Part shown: positions 1-6,585 of the stretch, piece by piece
How the letters are laid out: each line of letters begins with the position of its first letter
Position numbering within the stretch: position 1 is the stretch's first letter
Assembly: GCA_913060845.1 (NCBI GenBank)
Contig: CAJXVF010000088.1
Coordinates: 1-7,975, forward strand
Reading direction: 5' to 3'
Length of the DNA: 7,975 bases
DNA from: an uncultured Alphaproteobacteria bacterium
GTDB taxonomy: Bacteria; Pseudomonadota; Alphaproteobacteria; Bin95
The notes under the pieces: generated by a model
Database searches by the model: none
The model's input: only the letters and a program-made list of their open reading frames with translations
What the model was told of the DNA's origin: nothing
Translations under genes and position numbers: made by a program

Positions 1-47
1 GAGATGTAGAGAGGTCTCGTGGGCTCGGAGATGTGTATAAGAGACAG
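1..47 (+). other. Illumina Nextera adapter left on the contig end (not genomic)
   Basis: Bases 14-47 match the complete 34-base Nextera transposase read-2 adapter, and bases 29-47 are the 19-base Tn5 mosaic end AGATGTGTATAAGAGACAG. Bases 1-5 (GAGAT) are the last five bases of the Illumina P7 oligo, and bases 6-13 (GTAGAGAG) occupy the i7 index slot. From memory this is the adapter-strand form of index N707 (read as CTCTCTAC). The order P7 end, index, read-2 adapter, insert is exactly that of a library molecule, so this is untrimmed sequencing adapter and not a mobile element of the host. Real sequence starts at base 48. Confidence 0.98.
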
Positions 48-307
48 ACATAAAGGTCAAGCCATCAAATTCGGCTTCTCTATGACTCCGGGTATATGTA
101 TACGCCTGGTGTTTTCATTTGTGGTCCTGACATAAGAAGCCCCCAATCCAAGTCCATATGCTTCAGGCGGGTGGCAGCTCTTACCTTACCCTCTAATCGC
201 CGCTTAATGACGCTAGCCACAGAACATCTAACTCTGTGGATTGCGCACCTGTCGAAGCGCAGTAGAGTCTGTTTCGCGGCACTCAGTCAAACATTGGAGA
301 TTCGATC
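48..307. other. Leader region upstream of the GST gene, no convincing gene
   Basis: About 260 bases between the adapter and the GST start. By eye it is poorer in G+C and has less regular codon structure than the genes to its right. A short reading frame enters from the left edge and stops at 133-135, too short to identify. A 71-codon frame (96-311) overlaps the GST start but has random-looking codon use. A weak sigma70-like pair, TTGCGC at 241-246 and TAGAGT at 263-268 with a 16-base spacer, could be the GST promoter, but the match to consensus is poor. An inverted repeat lies just upstream of it at 217-239. Because the region abuts the contig end, its join to the rest should be treated with some caution. 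Confidence 0.5.
217..239. repeat. Perfect 7-bp inverted repeat upstream of GST
   Basis: CCACAGA (217-223) and TCTGTGG (233-239) are perfect inverted copies around a 9-base centre. The repeat lies about 70 bases before the GST start codon and immediately upstream of a weak promoter-like pair. There is no T-run after it on either strand, so it is not a typical intrinsic terminator. An operator for an unseen regulator is possible, but a 7-bp repeat can also occur by chance. Confidence 0.45.
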
Positions 308-946
308 ATGATTAAAGTATGGGGACGGCATGACGGGTCCAATGTCATCAAAGCGATGTGGTGCATCGGTGAGCTAGGCATTGAGTATGAACGCGTTGAC
401 TGGGGCGGTAAGTTCGGCGGGAATGATGATCCGGGCTACCGGGCCATGAACCCAAACGGTCGCTTGCCGACGATTGAGGAAGAAGACGGATGGTCCGTTT
501 GGGAATCAGGGGCTGTCATTCGGTATCTCTCCGCCAAACACGACATGGGCGGCCTCTATCCGTCCGACCCACGCGACCGTGCCGACGCGGACCGCTGGAT
601 GGACTGGAGTTCCCTTAATCTCGCACCGTTCAACCCAACCTATCTCGACTATTTCTTTCGCCTGCCAGCAGCAGAGCGGGATATCTCGAAGGTCGAAGCG
701 GCAGTGAAAGCAACCACGCCTTGGTACGATATCCTCGACAAACACCTTGAGGGTCGCGACTACGTTTGTGGTGACAGCTTGACCATCGGTGATATCCCAG
801 CCGGCGTCCTAACCCATCGCTGGATGACCTGGACGCCCGGCGAACGCCCATCGCACCCCAATGTTGAAGCTTGGTATGCCCGCCTTTGCGAGCGTCCAGC
901 CTATCAGGAACACGTATTGGACAAGACGAACAAGCCAAGCTTCTAA
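308..946 (+). CDS. Glutathione S-transferase family protein
   Basis: A 212-residue cytosolic-type GST, predicted to conjugate glutathione to, or use it to reduce or cleave, a small electrophile. The N-terminal thioredoxin-like domain (about residues 1-80) has the G-site start with Ser11-Asn12, the loop NPNGRLP (48-54) carrying the family cis-proline Pro54, and Glu66-Ser67, which bind the gamma-glutamyl part of glutathione. The all-helical C-terminal domain (about 90-205) contains the N-capping box T159-I-G-D162 typical of the fold. Length is normal. The start is supported by GGAG at 296-299, eight bases before ATG. The MFS gene follows after 18 bases, so the two are probably one transcript, which fits a detoxification or catabolic role. 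The fold is certain; the class (nu/beta-like) and substrate are not. Confidence 0.93.
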   Translation: MIKVWGRHDGSNVIKAMWCIGELGIEYERVDWGGKFGGNDDPGYRAMNPNGRLPTIEEEDGWSVWESGAVIRYLSAKHDMGGLYPSDPRDRADADRWMDWSSLNLAPFNPTYLDYFFRLPAAERDISKVEAAVKATTPWYDILDKHLEGRDYVCGDSLTIGDIPAGVLTHRWMTWTPGERPSHPNVEAWYARLCERPAYQEHVLDKTNKPSF

Positions 947-964
947 GCAGCGAAATCAGACTTT

Positions 965-2263
965 ATGGCTCAGACTGCCGCCAACGCTGCCAAACCCACA
1001 TCGATGTGGGCATTGCTGCGAGACCCTCGGTATTTGGCGTTTTGGATGGCTGGCGCTTTGATTGGTGTCGTCCGCTGGTTTCAGCTGCTCGCACTCGGCG
1101 TATTCACGTTTGAGCTGACGGGCTCACCGCTATTGGTTTCGATCGTGCCGCTTCTGTCCATGGCGCCTATGGCAATGTTTGGGCCAATTATCGGCGCTGT
1201 CGCGGACCGAGTTGATCGCAAGCTCCTGTTCGCCGTCTCAATTGCTGGAATTTGCATCACCTCCGCCGTGATGGGGGCAATTGCGCTATCTGGCACGTTG
1301 CATTTCGGTCATGTCGCATTCATCGCGTTCATGAATGGAATATTCTGGGCGACCGATATGCCGATCCGGCGGCGATTGTTGGGCGACCTATCTGGCGACG
1401 CCTTGCCAACTGCCATGAGCCTCGATGCAGCCACAGGCAATGGCACGCGCATGCTTGGCCCGCTGCTTGGTGGTGCGGTCCTTCAATTCGTTGGTGTCCA
1501 AGGGATATTCCTATTCAGTGCCGCCGTTTATGGACTTTGCATTGTGCTTGTCCTGTTTGTGCGCGTTCAAGGGAGCGCTAAGGCCGCCATCCCGACATCG
1601 TTGATCCACGACCTACGCGCAGGCATCCAGTATGTCAGAGGAGACATGCATCTCCGCCGGATCCTTGGCATCACGGTGATCTTCAATGTCTTCGGCTTCC
1701 CGTTCACGTCTATGATCCCGGTTATTGGCAAAGTGCATTTGGCGCAGGATTCATTTTGGACCGGCGTCGTGTCTAGCCTGGAAGGTTTAGGCGCCTTACT
1801 CGGTGCGATTTTGATCGCGATGATCGCCCGTCCTGGAAACTACTATCCGATCTATCTGCGCGGTACGATTGGATACATTTTGGCGATTTATGTCCTCGCC
1901 ATTTCGCTATTTTTCATCAACGGTATGCCCGAAGCGTTTGGTCTTGTTGCGACTGTCCTGGTGATCGCCGGGATGTGCGGGGCGAGTTTTGCTGCGATGC
2001 AAAGCACGCTGACCTATTTGGGTGCCGCCCCTGAATATCGCAGCCGCGTGCTAGGTGTGCTGACGCTTTGCATCGGCGCAGCCCCCTTTGGTTTTCTGAA
2101 TGTGGGTTGGATGGCGAGTATGTGGGGGGCACCGTTAGCGCTCTTCATCATGGCGTCCGAGGGGCTGATCATGCTGCTGCTCTTGCGGCTAACGACGCCT
2201 ATCGGCAAGCCAGACCCAGGGCATTATTCTGCAAGCCAAGACCAGCTTACTGCCAAACCATAA
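965..2263 (+). CDS. MFS transporter, EntS-like (MFS_3 / DHA3-type) exporter
   Basis: A 432-residue inner-membrane protein dominated by hydrophobic segments consistent with about 12 transmembrane helices. The first half shows FELTGSPLLVS (49-59) and the loop motif A, G77-xxx-D81-R82-V-D84-R85-K86, between helices 2 and 3, arranged as in the EntS / MFS_3 family. A more polar central loop at about 195-225 (VRVQGSAKAA to QYVRGDMHLRR) separates the two six-helix halves. Family members are mostly proton-driven efflux pumps for siderophores or drugs, so export is more likely than uptake; that is family knowledge, not something visible here. No strong Shine-Dalgarno precedes the ATG. It lies 18 bases after the GST stop and probably depends on the same transcript. 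The cargo is unknown and may be a substrate or toxic intermediate of the cluster. Confidence 0.9.
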   Translation: MAQTAANAAKPTSMWALLRDPRYLAFWMAGALIGVVRWFQLLALGVFTFELTGSPLLVSIVPLLSMAPMAMFGPIIGAVADRVDRKLLFAVSIAGICITSAVMGAIALSGTLHFGHVAFIAFMNGIFWATDMPIRRRLLGDLSGDALPTAMSLDAATGNGTRMLGPLLGGAVLQFVGVQGIFLFSAAVYGLCIVLVLFVRVQGSAKAAIPTSLIHDLRAGIQYVRGDMHLRRILGITVIFNVFGFPFTSMIPVIGKVHLAQDSFWTGVVSSLEGLGALLGAILIAMIARPGNYYPIYLRGTIGYILAIYVLAISLFFINGMPEAFGLVATVLVIAGMCGASFAAMQSTLTYLGAAPEYRSRVLGVLTLCIGAAPFGFLNVGWMASMWGAPLALFIMASEGLIMLLLLRLTTPIGKPDPGHYSASQDQLTAKP

Positions 2264-2269
2264 CGTGGC

Positions 2270-2292
2270 AGACCTCAGCATCATGCTGGTCT
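2270..2292 (+). repeat. Hairpin between the MFS and LLM genes
   Basis: CAGCA (2276-2280) pairs with TGCTG (2284-2288) across a 3-base loop, and AGAC (2270-2273) pairs with GTCT (2289-2292) across a 2-base bulge, giving about nine base pairs. It begins seven bases after the MFS stop codon. No U-run follows, so it is not a classical terminator. It could stabilise the 3' end of the upstream message or lower expression of the LLM gene relative to the GST and MFS genes. Confidence 0.4.
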
Positions 2293-2325
2293 ACTATCAG
2301 GACTGAACGTTAGGGAACTTGATCT

Positions 2326-3252
2326 ATGAGCAATGACCGGTTTGGGATGCGCTGGGGATACGCTGGCGGCACAACACTGGCGTCCATTGAAGAAGCCCGG
2401 GCAGCCGGACAATTCGCAGCTTCAGCTGGCTTCGATAGCTTCTGGGTTTCCCATGCCAAGGGCGTTGATCCCATGATGGCCTTGGCCTGCATTGCGGATG
2501 ATGTTGCTGGCCTGCAAGAAGTCGGAACGTCTGTAACCCCATTGTACGGGCGGCACCCAATTGGCCTGTCACAACTCGTGCGGACGGCGCAGAACGCCCT
2601 CGATGGGCGGTTTACACTTGGTGTTGGTGCATCGGCCAAGGGCCATGCGGAAGGAACGCTCGGCCTTTCTTGGGACAAGCCATTCTCCTACACGCGTGAA
2701 TTCTTTGATGCCATGGAGCCGCTTCTTGCTGGCAAGCCAGCAGATGTAACTGGCGACCAAGTCAGCGCGCATGGCGAACTCAATATCGCATCAAAACCCA
2801 CGCCGATTTTGCTGGCAGCCTTGGGGCCTCGAATGCTGAAATTCGCTGGCGCACGGGCGGCAGGCACGACCTTGGGGCAATGCGGCCCGAAGACTATCGC
2901 GTCATATGTGAAGCCATTGCTCGAAGCCGGTGCCGAAGCCGCAGGACGTAGCGCACCACGCATCATGGCATTGGTGCGGATATGCGTCACAGAAGACAGG
3001 GAGGCCGCAAAAACCATTGCGCGCGAAATTTCTAGCTTCTACCAAGAGATACCGTCATATTCAGCCGTGATCGCGAAGGAAGGCTTGGCTGAGCCAGCGG
3101 ACCTGCACCTGATCGGCAGCTGGCAGGAAATCCTGGACAGCCTCGCTGCATACGCGGAAGCTGGTGCCACGGATTTCCGCATTCAAGCAGCCGCCCACGA
3201 CGCCAAGTCCCAGGATGCCACCAATCAAGCGCTCGCAGACTATTTGAGCTAA
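2326..3252 (+). CDS. LLM-class flavin- or F420-dependent oxidoreductase
   Basis: A 308-residue member of the bacterial luciferase-like monooxygenase superfamily (TIM barrel). Family hallmarks in order are the N-terminal strand RFGMRWGYAGG (5-15), GFDSFWVSHA in the first quarter, the TSVTPLYGRHP strand (about 68-78), RFTLGVGASAKGHAEGTLG (about 95-113) followed by the WDKPFSYTREFFDAM helix, and ALGPRMLKFAG with GTTLGQCGPKTI in the middle. The layout resembles the F420-associated LLM subgroup, but FMN use cannot be excluded from sequence alone. The start is supported by AGGGA at 2312-2316, nine bases before ATG. It lies 62 bases after the MFS stop on the same strand and is convergent, by 17 bases, with the hydratase gene. 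A redox step on the cluster's substrate is likely; the substrate is unknown. Confidence 0.88.
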   Translation: MSNDRFGMRWGYAGGTTLASIEEARAAGQFAASAGFDSFWVSHAKGVDPMMALACIADDVAGLQEVGTSVTPLYGRHPIGLSQLVRTAQNALDGRFTLGVGASAKGHAEGTLGLSWDKPFSYTREFFDAMEPLLAGKPADVTGDQVSAHGELNIASKPTPILLAALGPRMLKFAGARAAGTTLGQCGPKTIASYVKPLLEAGAEAAGRSAPRIMALVRICVTEDREAAKTIAREISSFYQEIPSYSAVIAKEGLAEPADLHLIGSWQEILDSLAAYAEAGATDFRIQAAAHDAKSQDATNQALADYLS

Positions 3253-3269
3253 GCGGCAGGTCTAGTCAG

Positions 3270-4010
3270 TTAAGCAAACTGAGCCGACACCGCACCGACA
3301 CCGTCGATTGACCCGACAATAGCATCACCGGGTTTGCCGTAGAACAGGCCTTCTAAGGATCCCGTAATAAGCGCGTCGCCAGCCTTAAGGCCGCCGCAAT
3401 GATTGCCGATGACACAGGCGAATGCGGCGACAGTATCAAAGGCGTCACCGCCCGGTACTGCGGACGCGCCTTCAGCCGCAACCACACCGCCAATCTCTAG
3501 TCGCATGGATGGAGTAACGCGTGGGCAGTCTTGCCAATCCTTGATCTCTGGCCCGATCACCAATCCACCATTCGCCGAGCAATCCGCCAGCTTCAGGAAC
3601 TGCGGTGCTGCCACATGGTCATCCAAGCGGCTTTCAACGATTTCCAGCATAGGTGCCATGGCAAGGCAGGCCCGTAATTTGTCCTCAAAGGCTGGGTCAT
3701 CTGGCGTTGGTGGATCAGCCTTCAGAACAAACCCGATCTCAAGCTCAACACCGCAGAGACGCGATAATTCTCTCGGGACCGTGTCGCCATTTTGCCAGAT
3801 CCAATCCTTGCGGATCGGTGCATAAGTCGGGATTGTGGGTGGCCCTGGCCGACCGACTTTGAACCCGCCAGCTGCGCCCGTCGCTTTCGCAACAGCAGCT
3901 TGCACTTGGCAGACCTCTTCAAGTGTTTCTGGCGGTGGTGTGTCTGCCGTCTTGATCAGGCTGCCAGTGCGCCGCGCTTCGATGAGTGCATTCGTTAGTC
4001 GATCCGTCAT
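3270..4010 (-). CDS. 2-keto-4-pentenoate hydratase family protein (MhpD-like, FAH superfamily)
   Basis: A 246-residue cytoplasmic enzyme of the 2-oxopent-4-enoate hydratase / 4-oxalocrotonate decarboxylase branch of the fumarylacetoacetate hydrolase superfamily. These enzymes add water to, or decarboxylate, 2-hydroxy-2,4-dienoates, often at the end of meta-cleavage pathways. Visible signatures are GFKVG (49-53, with the family lysine Lys51), the metal site Glu89-x-Glu91 in GVELEIGFVL, and EIVESR (123-128), which supplies the likely third acidic ligand. A glycine-rich barrel end with ITGSLEG follows near the C terminus. Length is close to the usual 250-270. GGAAAGG (complement of 4018-4024) lies seven bases before the ATG. 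It is the second gene of a minus-strand pair, 40-odd bases after the nitroreductase. No ring-cleavage dioxygenase is in the window, so hydratase, decarboxylase and hydrolase roles all remain open. Confidence 0.88.
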   Translation of the reverse strand: MTDRLTNALIEARRTGSLIKTADTPPPETLEEVCQVQAAVAKATGAAGGFKVGRPGPPTIPTYAPIRKDWIWQNGDTVPRELSRLCGVELEIGFVLKADPPTPDDPAFEDKLRACLAMAPMLEIVESRLDDHVAAPQFLKLADCSANGGLVIGPEIKDWQDCPRVTPSMRLEIGGVVAAEGASAVPGGDAFDTVAAFACVIGNHCGGLKAGDALITGSLEGLFYGKPGDAIVGSIDGVGAVSAQFA

Positions 4011-4054
4011 GGAACAGCCTTTCCGGCAATGGTCATCGCAAAATCAATGCTAGG

Positions 4055-4714
4055 TCAGGCCTGCTCACCATCCCATGCGTTCCAATGCAGCACATCATCA
4101 AGCGGTGGGCGTCTGGCAGGCTTGAAATCGTCTCCGATGGTATAGGCCACCGGTAATAGCCCTACCTGCATGATCCCTTCTGGAATGCCCAGCAGATCAG
4201 CCGCCTTCTCGCCGTTCGATAGATGCAATGTCGTCAACGTTGACCCAAGGCCGCGAGACCGCAGTGCAAGCTGGAAGCTCCATACAGCAGGCATAATCGA
4301 GCCCATCAACCCGGCCCAAACGCGCTGTGGCGGATTTGGCGGCAAGTGATCGACGCGGATGCAGGGGATCACGTGAACCGGCGCATCCTGAAGATTGTCC
4401 GCCAAATATTGAGCGGAGCTATAGACGCGGCCATCCTGCACTTTACCTGCTGCTTCCGCTTTCTTTTGGGACTCCGTCAGATATGTCCCCGCCCCTTCGC
4501 GATAAATATCTGCCAGTGCCGCACGTTTGGCGGCATCGGTAACGACGATCCAGCGCCAACCTTGCTTGTTGCTGCCAGTGGGCGCTTGCAAGGTCAGTTC
4601 CAGGCAGTCGCGGATAATTTGATCAGGCACTGGCCGGCTAAGATCAAGCCGCTTGCGAACAGCGCGCGTCGTCGTCAGCAATTTGTCAGTTACGCTTAGG
4701 TCAAATCCAGCCAT
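4055..4714 (-). CDS. Nitroreductase family FMN-dependent oxidoreductase
   Basis: A 219-residue flavoprotein of the nitroreductase superfamily, normally an FMN-containing homodimer that uses NAD(P)H. The N terminus has TTTRAVRKRLD (14-24), equivalent to the FMN-phosphate-binding RRSxRxF motif. APTGSNKQGWRWIVV (44-58) carries the Ser/Asn/Gln loop that contacts the flavin. A hydrophobic helix, IMPAVWSFQLALRSRGLGS, leads to the dimer core, and LLGIPEG is followed by the C-terminal RRPPLDD flavin-phosphate tail. A GTG at 4723 extends the frame by three residues, but it overlaps the ribosome-binding site, so the ATG at 4714 is chosen. It is the first gene of the pair with the hydratase and divergent from the IlvD-like gene. 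The superfamily also includes ene-reductases and dehalogenases, so nitro reduction itself is not implied. Confidence 0.9.
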   Translation of the reverse strand: MAGFDLSVTDKLLTTTRAVRKRLDLSRPVPDQIIRDCLELTLQAPTGSNKQGWRWIVVTDAAKRAALADIYREGAGTYLTESQKKAEAAGKVQDGRVYSSAQYLADNLQDAPVHVIPCIRVDHLPPNPPQRVWAGLMGSIMPAVWSFQLALRSRGLGSTLTTLHLSNGEKAADLLGIPEGIMQVGLLPVAYTIGDDFKPARRPPLDDVLHWNAWDGEQA

Positions 4715-4854
4715 GTCCGTCACCCCTTGTTTTCAGAGACCCGTTATAAACTGCGCAGCAAGCGACGACCAACAGCGACCTGTTTCGACCATCAGATGCT
4801 TTGGCAAGAAAGCTGGAATCGTGCGAGGATGATCATCAAATTGAGCACACTCCC
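4715..4854. promoter_or_regulatory. Divergent promoter region, nitroreductase pair versus IlvD-like gene
   Basis: About 140 bases separate the starts of two divergent genes, so promoters for both must lie here. An AT-rich TATAAA is present at 4745-4750, but no partner at proper -35 spacing is evident, and no clear inverted repeat or regulator site was found. The role is inferred from gene layout and not from recognised promoter boxes. Confidence 0.45.
4723..4728 (-). promoter_or_regulatory. Ribosome-binding site that fixes the nitroreductase start
   Basis: On the minus strand this reads AAGGGG, a strong Shine-Dalgarno match, eight bases before the ATG whose first base is 4714. The alternative in-frame GTG at 4723 begins inside this element and would have no usable site of its own, so the shorter protein is preferred. 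Confidence 0.75.
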
Positions 4855-6573
4855 ATGAAAGCAAATAAGATGAATTTGGTTAGAGACCCACGCGCATTCA
4901 ACCACCCAGATCTTCTGACTGGCGACCTAAACAAATCTGCAATCGCCTGGGTTGGGGATCAACACTATCGCGCTGTGTTCAAGCCAAAAGGCAACCAAGA
5001 AACACCTTTGCTTGGGATATACCCTATGGGCTCGCCCTGTGATCACAGCCTGGGCGGGATGTTCGATCTTGCAGGTGATTTGCTTGCTGAGGATAGCGGC
5101 CCTGCAATGTACCAGGTGCCGTTTTCTGGTTTCACCGACCATCGCGGGATGGAAGCATCAGGCCAAGGCTTCTCCAATGCCTACAAGTTCACAACCGCAT
5201 GGACGGTTCAGGGCACCATTGGCCTAATGACACCATTCGGGATTGTTGCTGGCGGCGGGTGCGACAAGACCTTTCCGATGCTGATCCACACCATGGGGAT
5301 TGAGCCTTATCGCTATATTCCCTGGGCGCTTCTGCATGCAGGCCATCGCTCTGTTGGTCTGATGCCGGATGGAAGCGAAGTCACCCTTGGCGACCTCGCC
5401 ATGACCCGCATTCGCCATCTGAATGGCGAGGCCGATGATGCTGAACTTGAACTCATCCGCCAGAATACAGTGACTGATGTTGGGGTTTGCGAAAACCTGG
5501 CCTCTGCCATGTCCAATTATGTAGCGCTCTGCTGTGGTGGGTTCATCCTGGCCGGTGAAGATTTGCATGCGGCGAATACTGAAACGCGCGCTGATCTTAC
5601 CCGTAAAACTATGTCCCTTTACCGCAATGCTTTGGATAAAGGCATCGTGCCCGCCGATGTGATTGGACCGGAGAATTTCCAAAACTTCATCCGGTCCATC
5701 GCCCTTTTCGGCCTATCTACCAACCTCCCTTTGCATCTGCCTTGGATGACGCGATCTTGGGGCATCACCCATACGCCGTCCAGCATCTGGCAGGAAATGG
5801 AGCATATGCCGTGGATCAGCAATCTGCAGCCTGTCGGCAAATACCCGGTCAATCATATCGGCGCGATGCTGCCGAGCGTCATCAAGTATCTAGTGGCTGA
5901 AGGGTTGTTGAACGATGTAACCTCTATTTTCGGACCAAAACTGTCTGAAATTTACAGCAATGCGCCTGATCTCGATTTTGGCGCGCAGGACGTATTCCAT
6001 CCGGTCGAGCGACCCATGGCACCACAGCCGCAGATCGTCCTCTATCGCGGCAATCTGTGCCCCGGCGGATCATGGGTGAAAGAGTCTGATGCTATGCGGC
6101 ACACCAGCACCTACAAAATCCAAGTCTGCGCCACCCAAGCCGATTTCTTCAAAGACACCGCCAACGCCACCAACCTGACTGACAAAACCTGCTACGCCAT
6201 CACAGGCGACCATTCCACGATTGAGCTGTTGTCAGCCAATTTCGCCATCATGGGCGCAATGAACGCCAACCCAGACCTGGATGTGGCGCTTTTGACGGAT
6301 CAACGAACGTCTGGCTTTGTCGGCGCGCGTGCGAAGGCCGCCTACCATTTGCCTCGCAATCGATTACGGCAACTCAAGGACGGCGATACTGTTTGCTTTG
6401 AGTCCGCCACCCGTAAAATCGATCTGGTCGATGCGTCTGGTGCGGCAATGGATGCTGAGATGGATGCGCGGGCAGCTGCATATGCGGAGCCTGACTGGCC
6501 AAAGACTGGCACCATCAAAGACTTGGTCAATGCCCAGCTCAGCGACGCCGAGAATGGCAGCGCGGTCTACTAA
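4855..6573 (+). CDS. Divergent IlvD/Edd-family dehydratase
   Basis: A 572-residue predicted [2Fe-2S] hydro-lyase of the dihydroxy-acid / sugar-acid dehydratase family, which converts 2,3-dihydroxy acids to 2-keto-3-deoxy acids. Numbering from ATG 4855, predicted cluster ligands are Cys62 (GSPCDH), Cys136 (GGGCDK) and Cys212 (GVCENLASAM). Predicted Mg ligands are Asp95, Asp137, the potentially carbamylated Lys138 and Glu457, and the predicted catalytic Ser is Ser486 in TDQRTSG. The spacing closely follows characterised pentonate dehydratases. Further family marks are GLSTNLPLHLP (287-297) and YRGNLCPGG (397-405). Surrounding motifs differ strongly from IlvD: the usual DDGIAMGH, GMYTAN and GPGMxE segments are rewritten. 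The start is uncertain: a TTG at 4801 extends the frame by 18 residues and an ATG at 4870 shortens it; none has a good Shine-Dalgarno. The substrate is unknown, and ordinary branched-chain synthesis is unlikely given the context. Confidence 0.85.
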   Translation: MKANKMNLVRDPRAFNHPDLLTGDLNKSAIAWVGDQHYRAVFKPKGNQETPLLGIYPMGSPCDHSLGGMFDLAGDLLAEDSGPAMYQVPFSGFTDHRGMEASGQGFSNAYKFTTAWTVQGTIGLMTPFGIVAGGGCDKTFPMLIHTMGIEPYRYIPWALLHAGHRSVGLMPDGSEVTLGDLAMTRIRHLNGEADDAELELIRQNTVTDVGVCENLASAMSNYVALCCGGFILAGEDLHAANTETRADLTRKTMSLYRNALDKGIVPADVIGPENFQNFIRSIALFGLSTNLPLHLPWMTRSWGITHTPSSIWQEMEHMPWISNLQPVGKYPVNHIGAMLPSVIKYLVAEGLLNDVTSIFGPKLSEIYSNAPDLDFGAQDVFHPVERPMAPQPQIVLYRGNLCPGGSWVKESDAMRHTSTYKIQVCATQADFFKDTANATNLTDKTCYAITGDHSTIELLSANFAIMGAMNANPDLDVALLTDQRTSGFVGARAKAAYHLPRNRLRQLKDGDTVCFESATRKIDLVDASGAAMDAEMDARAAAYAEPDWPKTGTIKDLVNAQLSDAENGSAVY

Positions 6574-6585
6574 ATCCGTAAGCTG

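Noticed and set aside
29..47. Tn5 mosaic end as a natural transposon terminus
   Set aside because: It is embedded in the exact Illumina read-2 adapter with a P7 end and index in front, so it is from library preparation.
49..135. Open frame entering from the left, possible C terminus of a cut gene
   Set aside because: Only 28 codons directly beside adapter sequence, with no recognisable motif; not enough to call a gene.
96..311. 71-codon open frame overlapping the GST start in ATGA style
   Set aside because: The ATGA overlap suggests coupling, but codon use looks random (rare AGA, AGG and ATA codons), no family is recognisable, there is no proper Shine-Dalgarno and the frame spans the inverted repeat at 217-239.
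2727..2742. Perfect 7-bp inverted repeat TGCTGGC-AA-GCCAGCA
   Set aside because: It lies inside the LLM gene where it encodes the common segment LAGKPA; best explained by coding constraint.
4801..4854. TTG start adding 18 residues to the IlvD-like protein
   Set aside because: No Shine-Dalgarno precedes the TTG and the added residues look unlike a family N terminus; the ATG at 4855 is preferred, though not proven.
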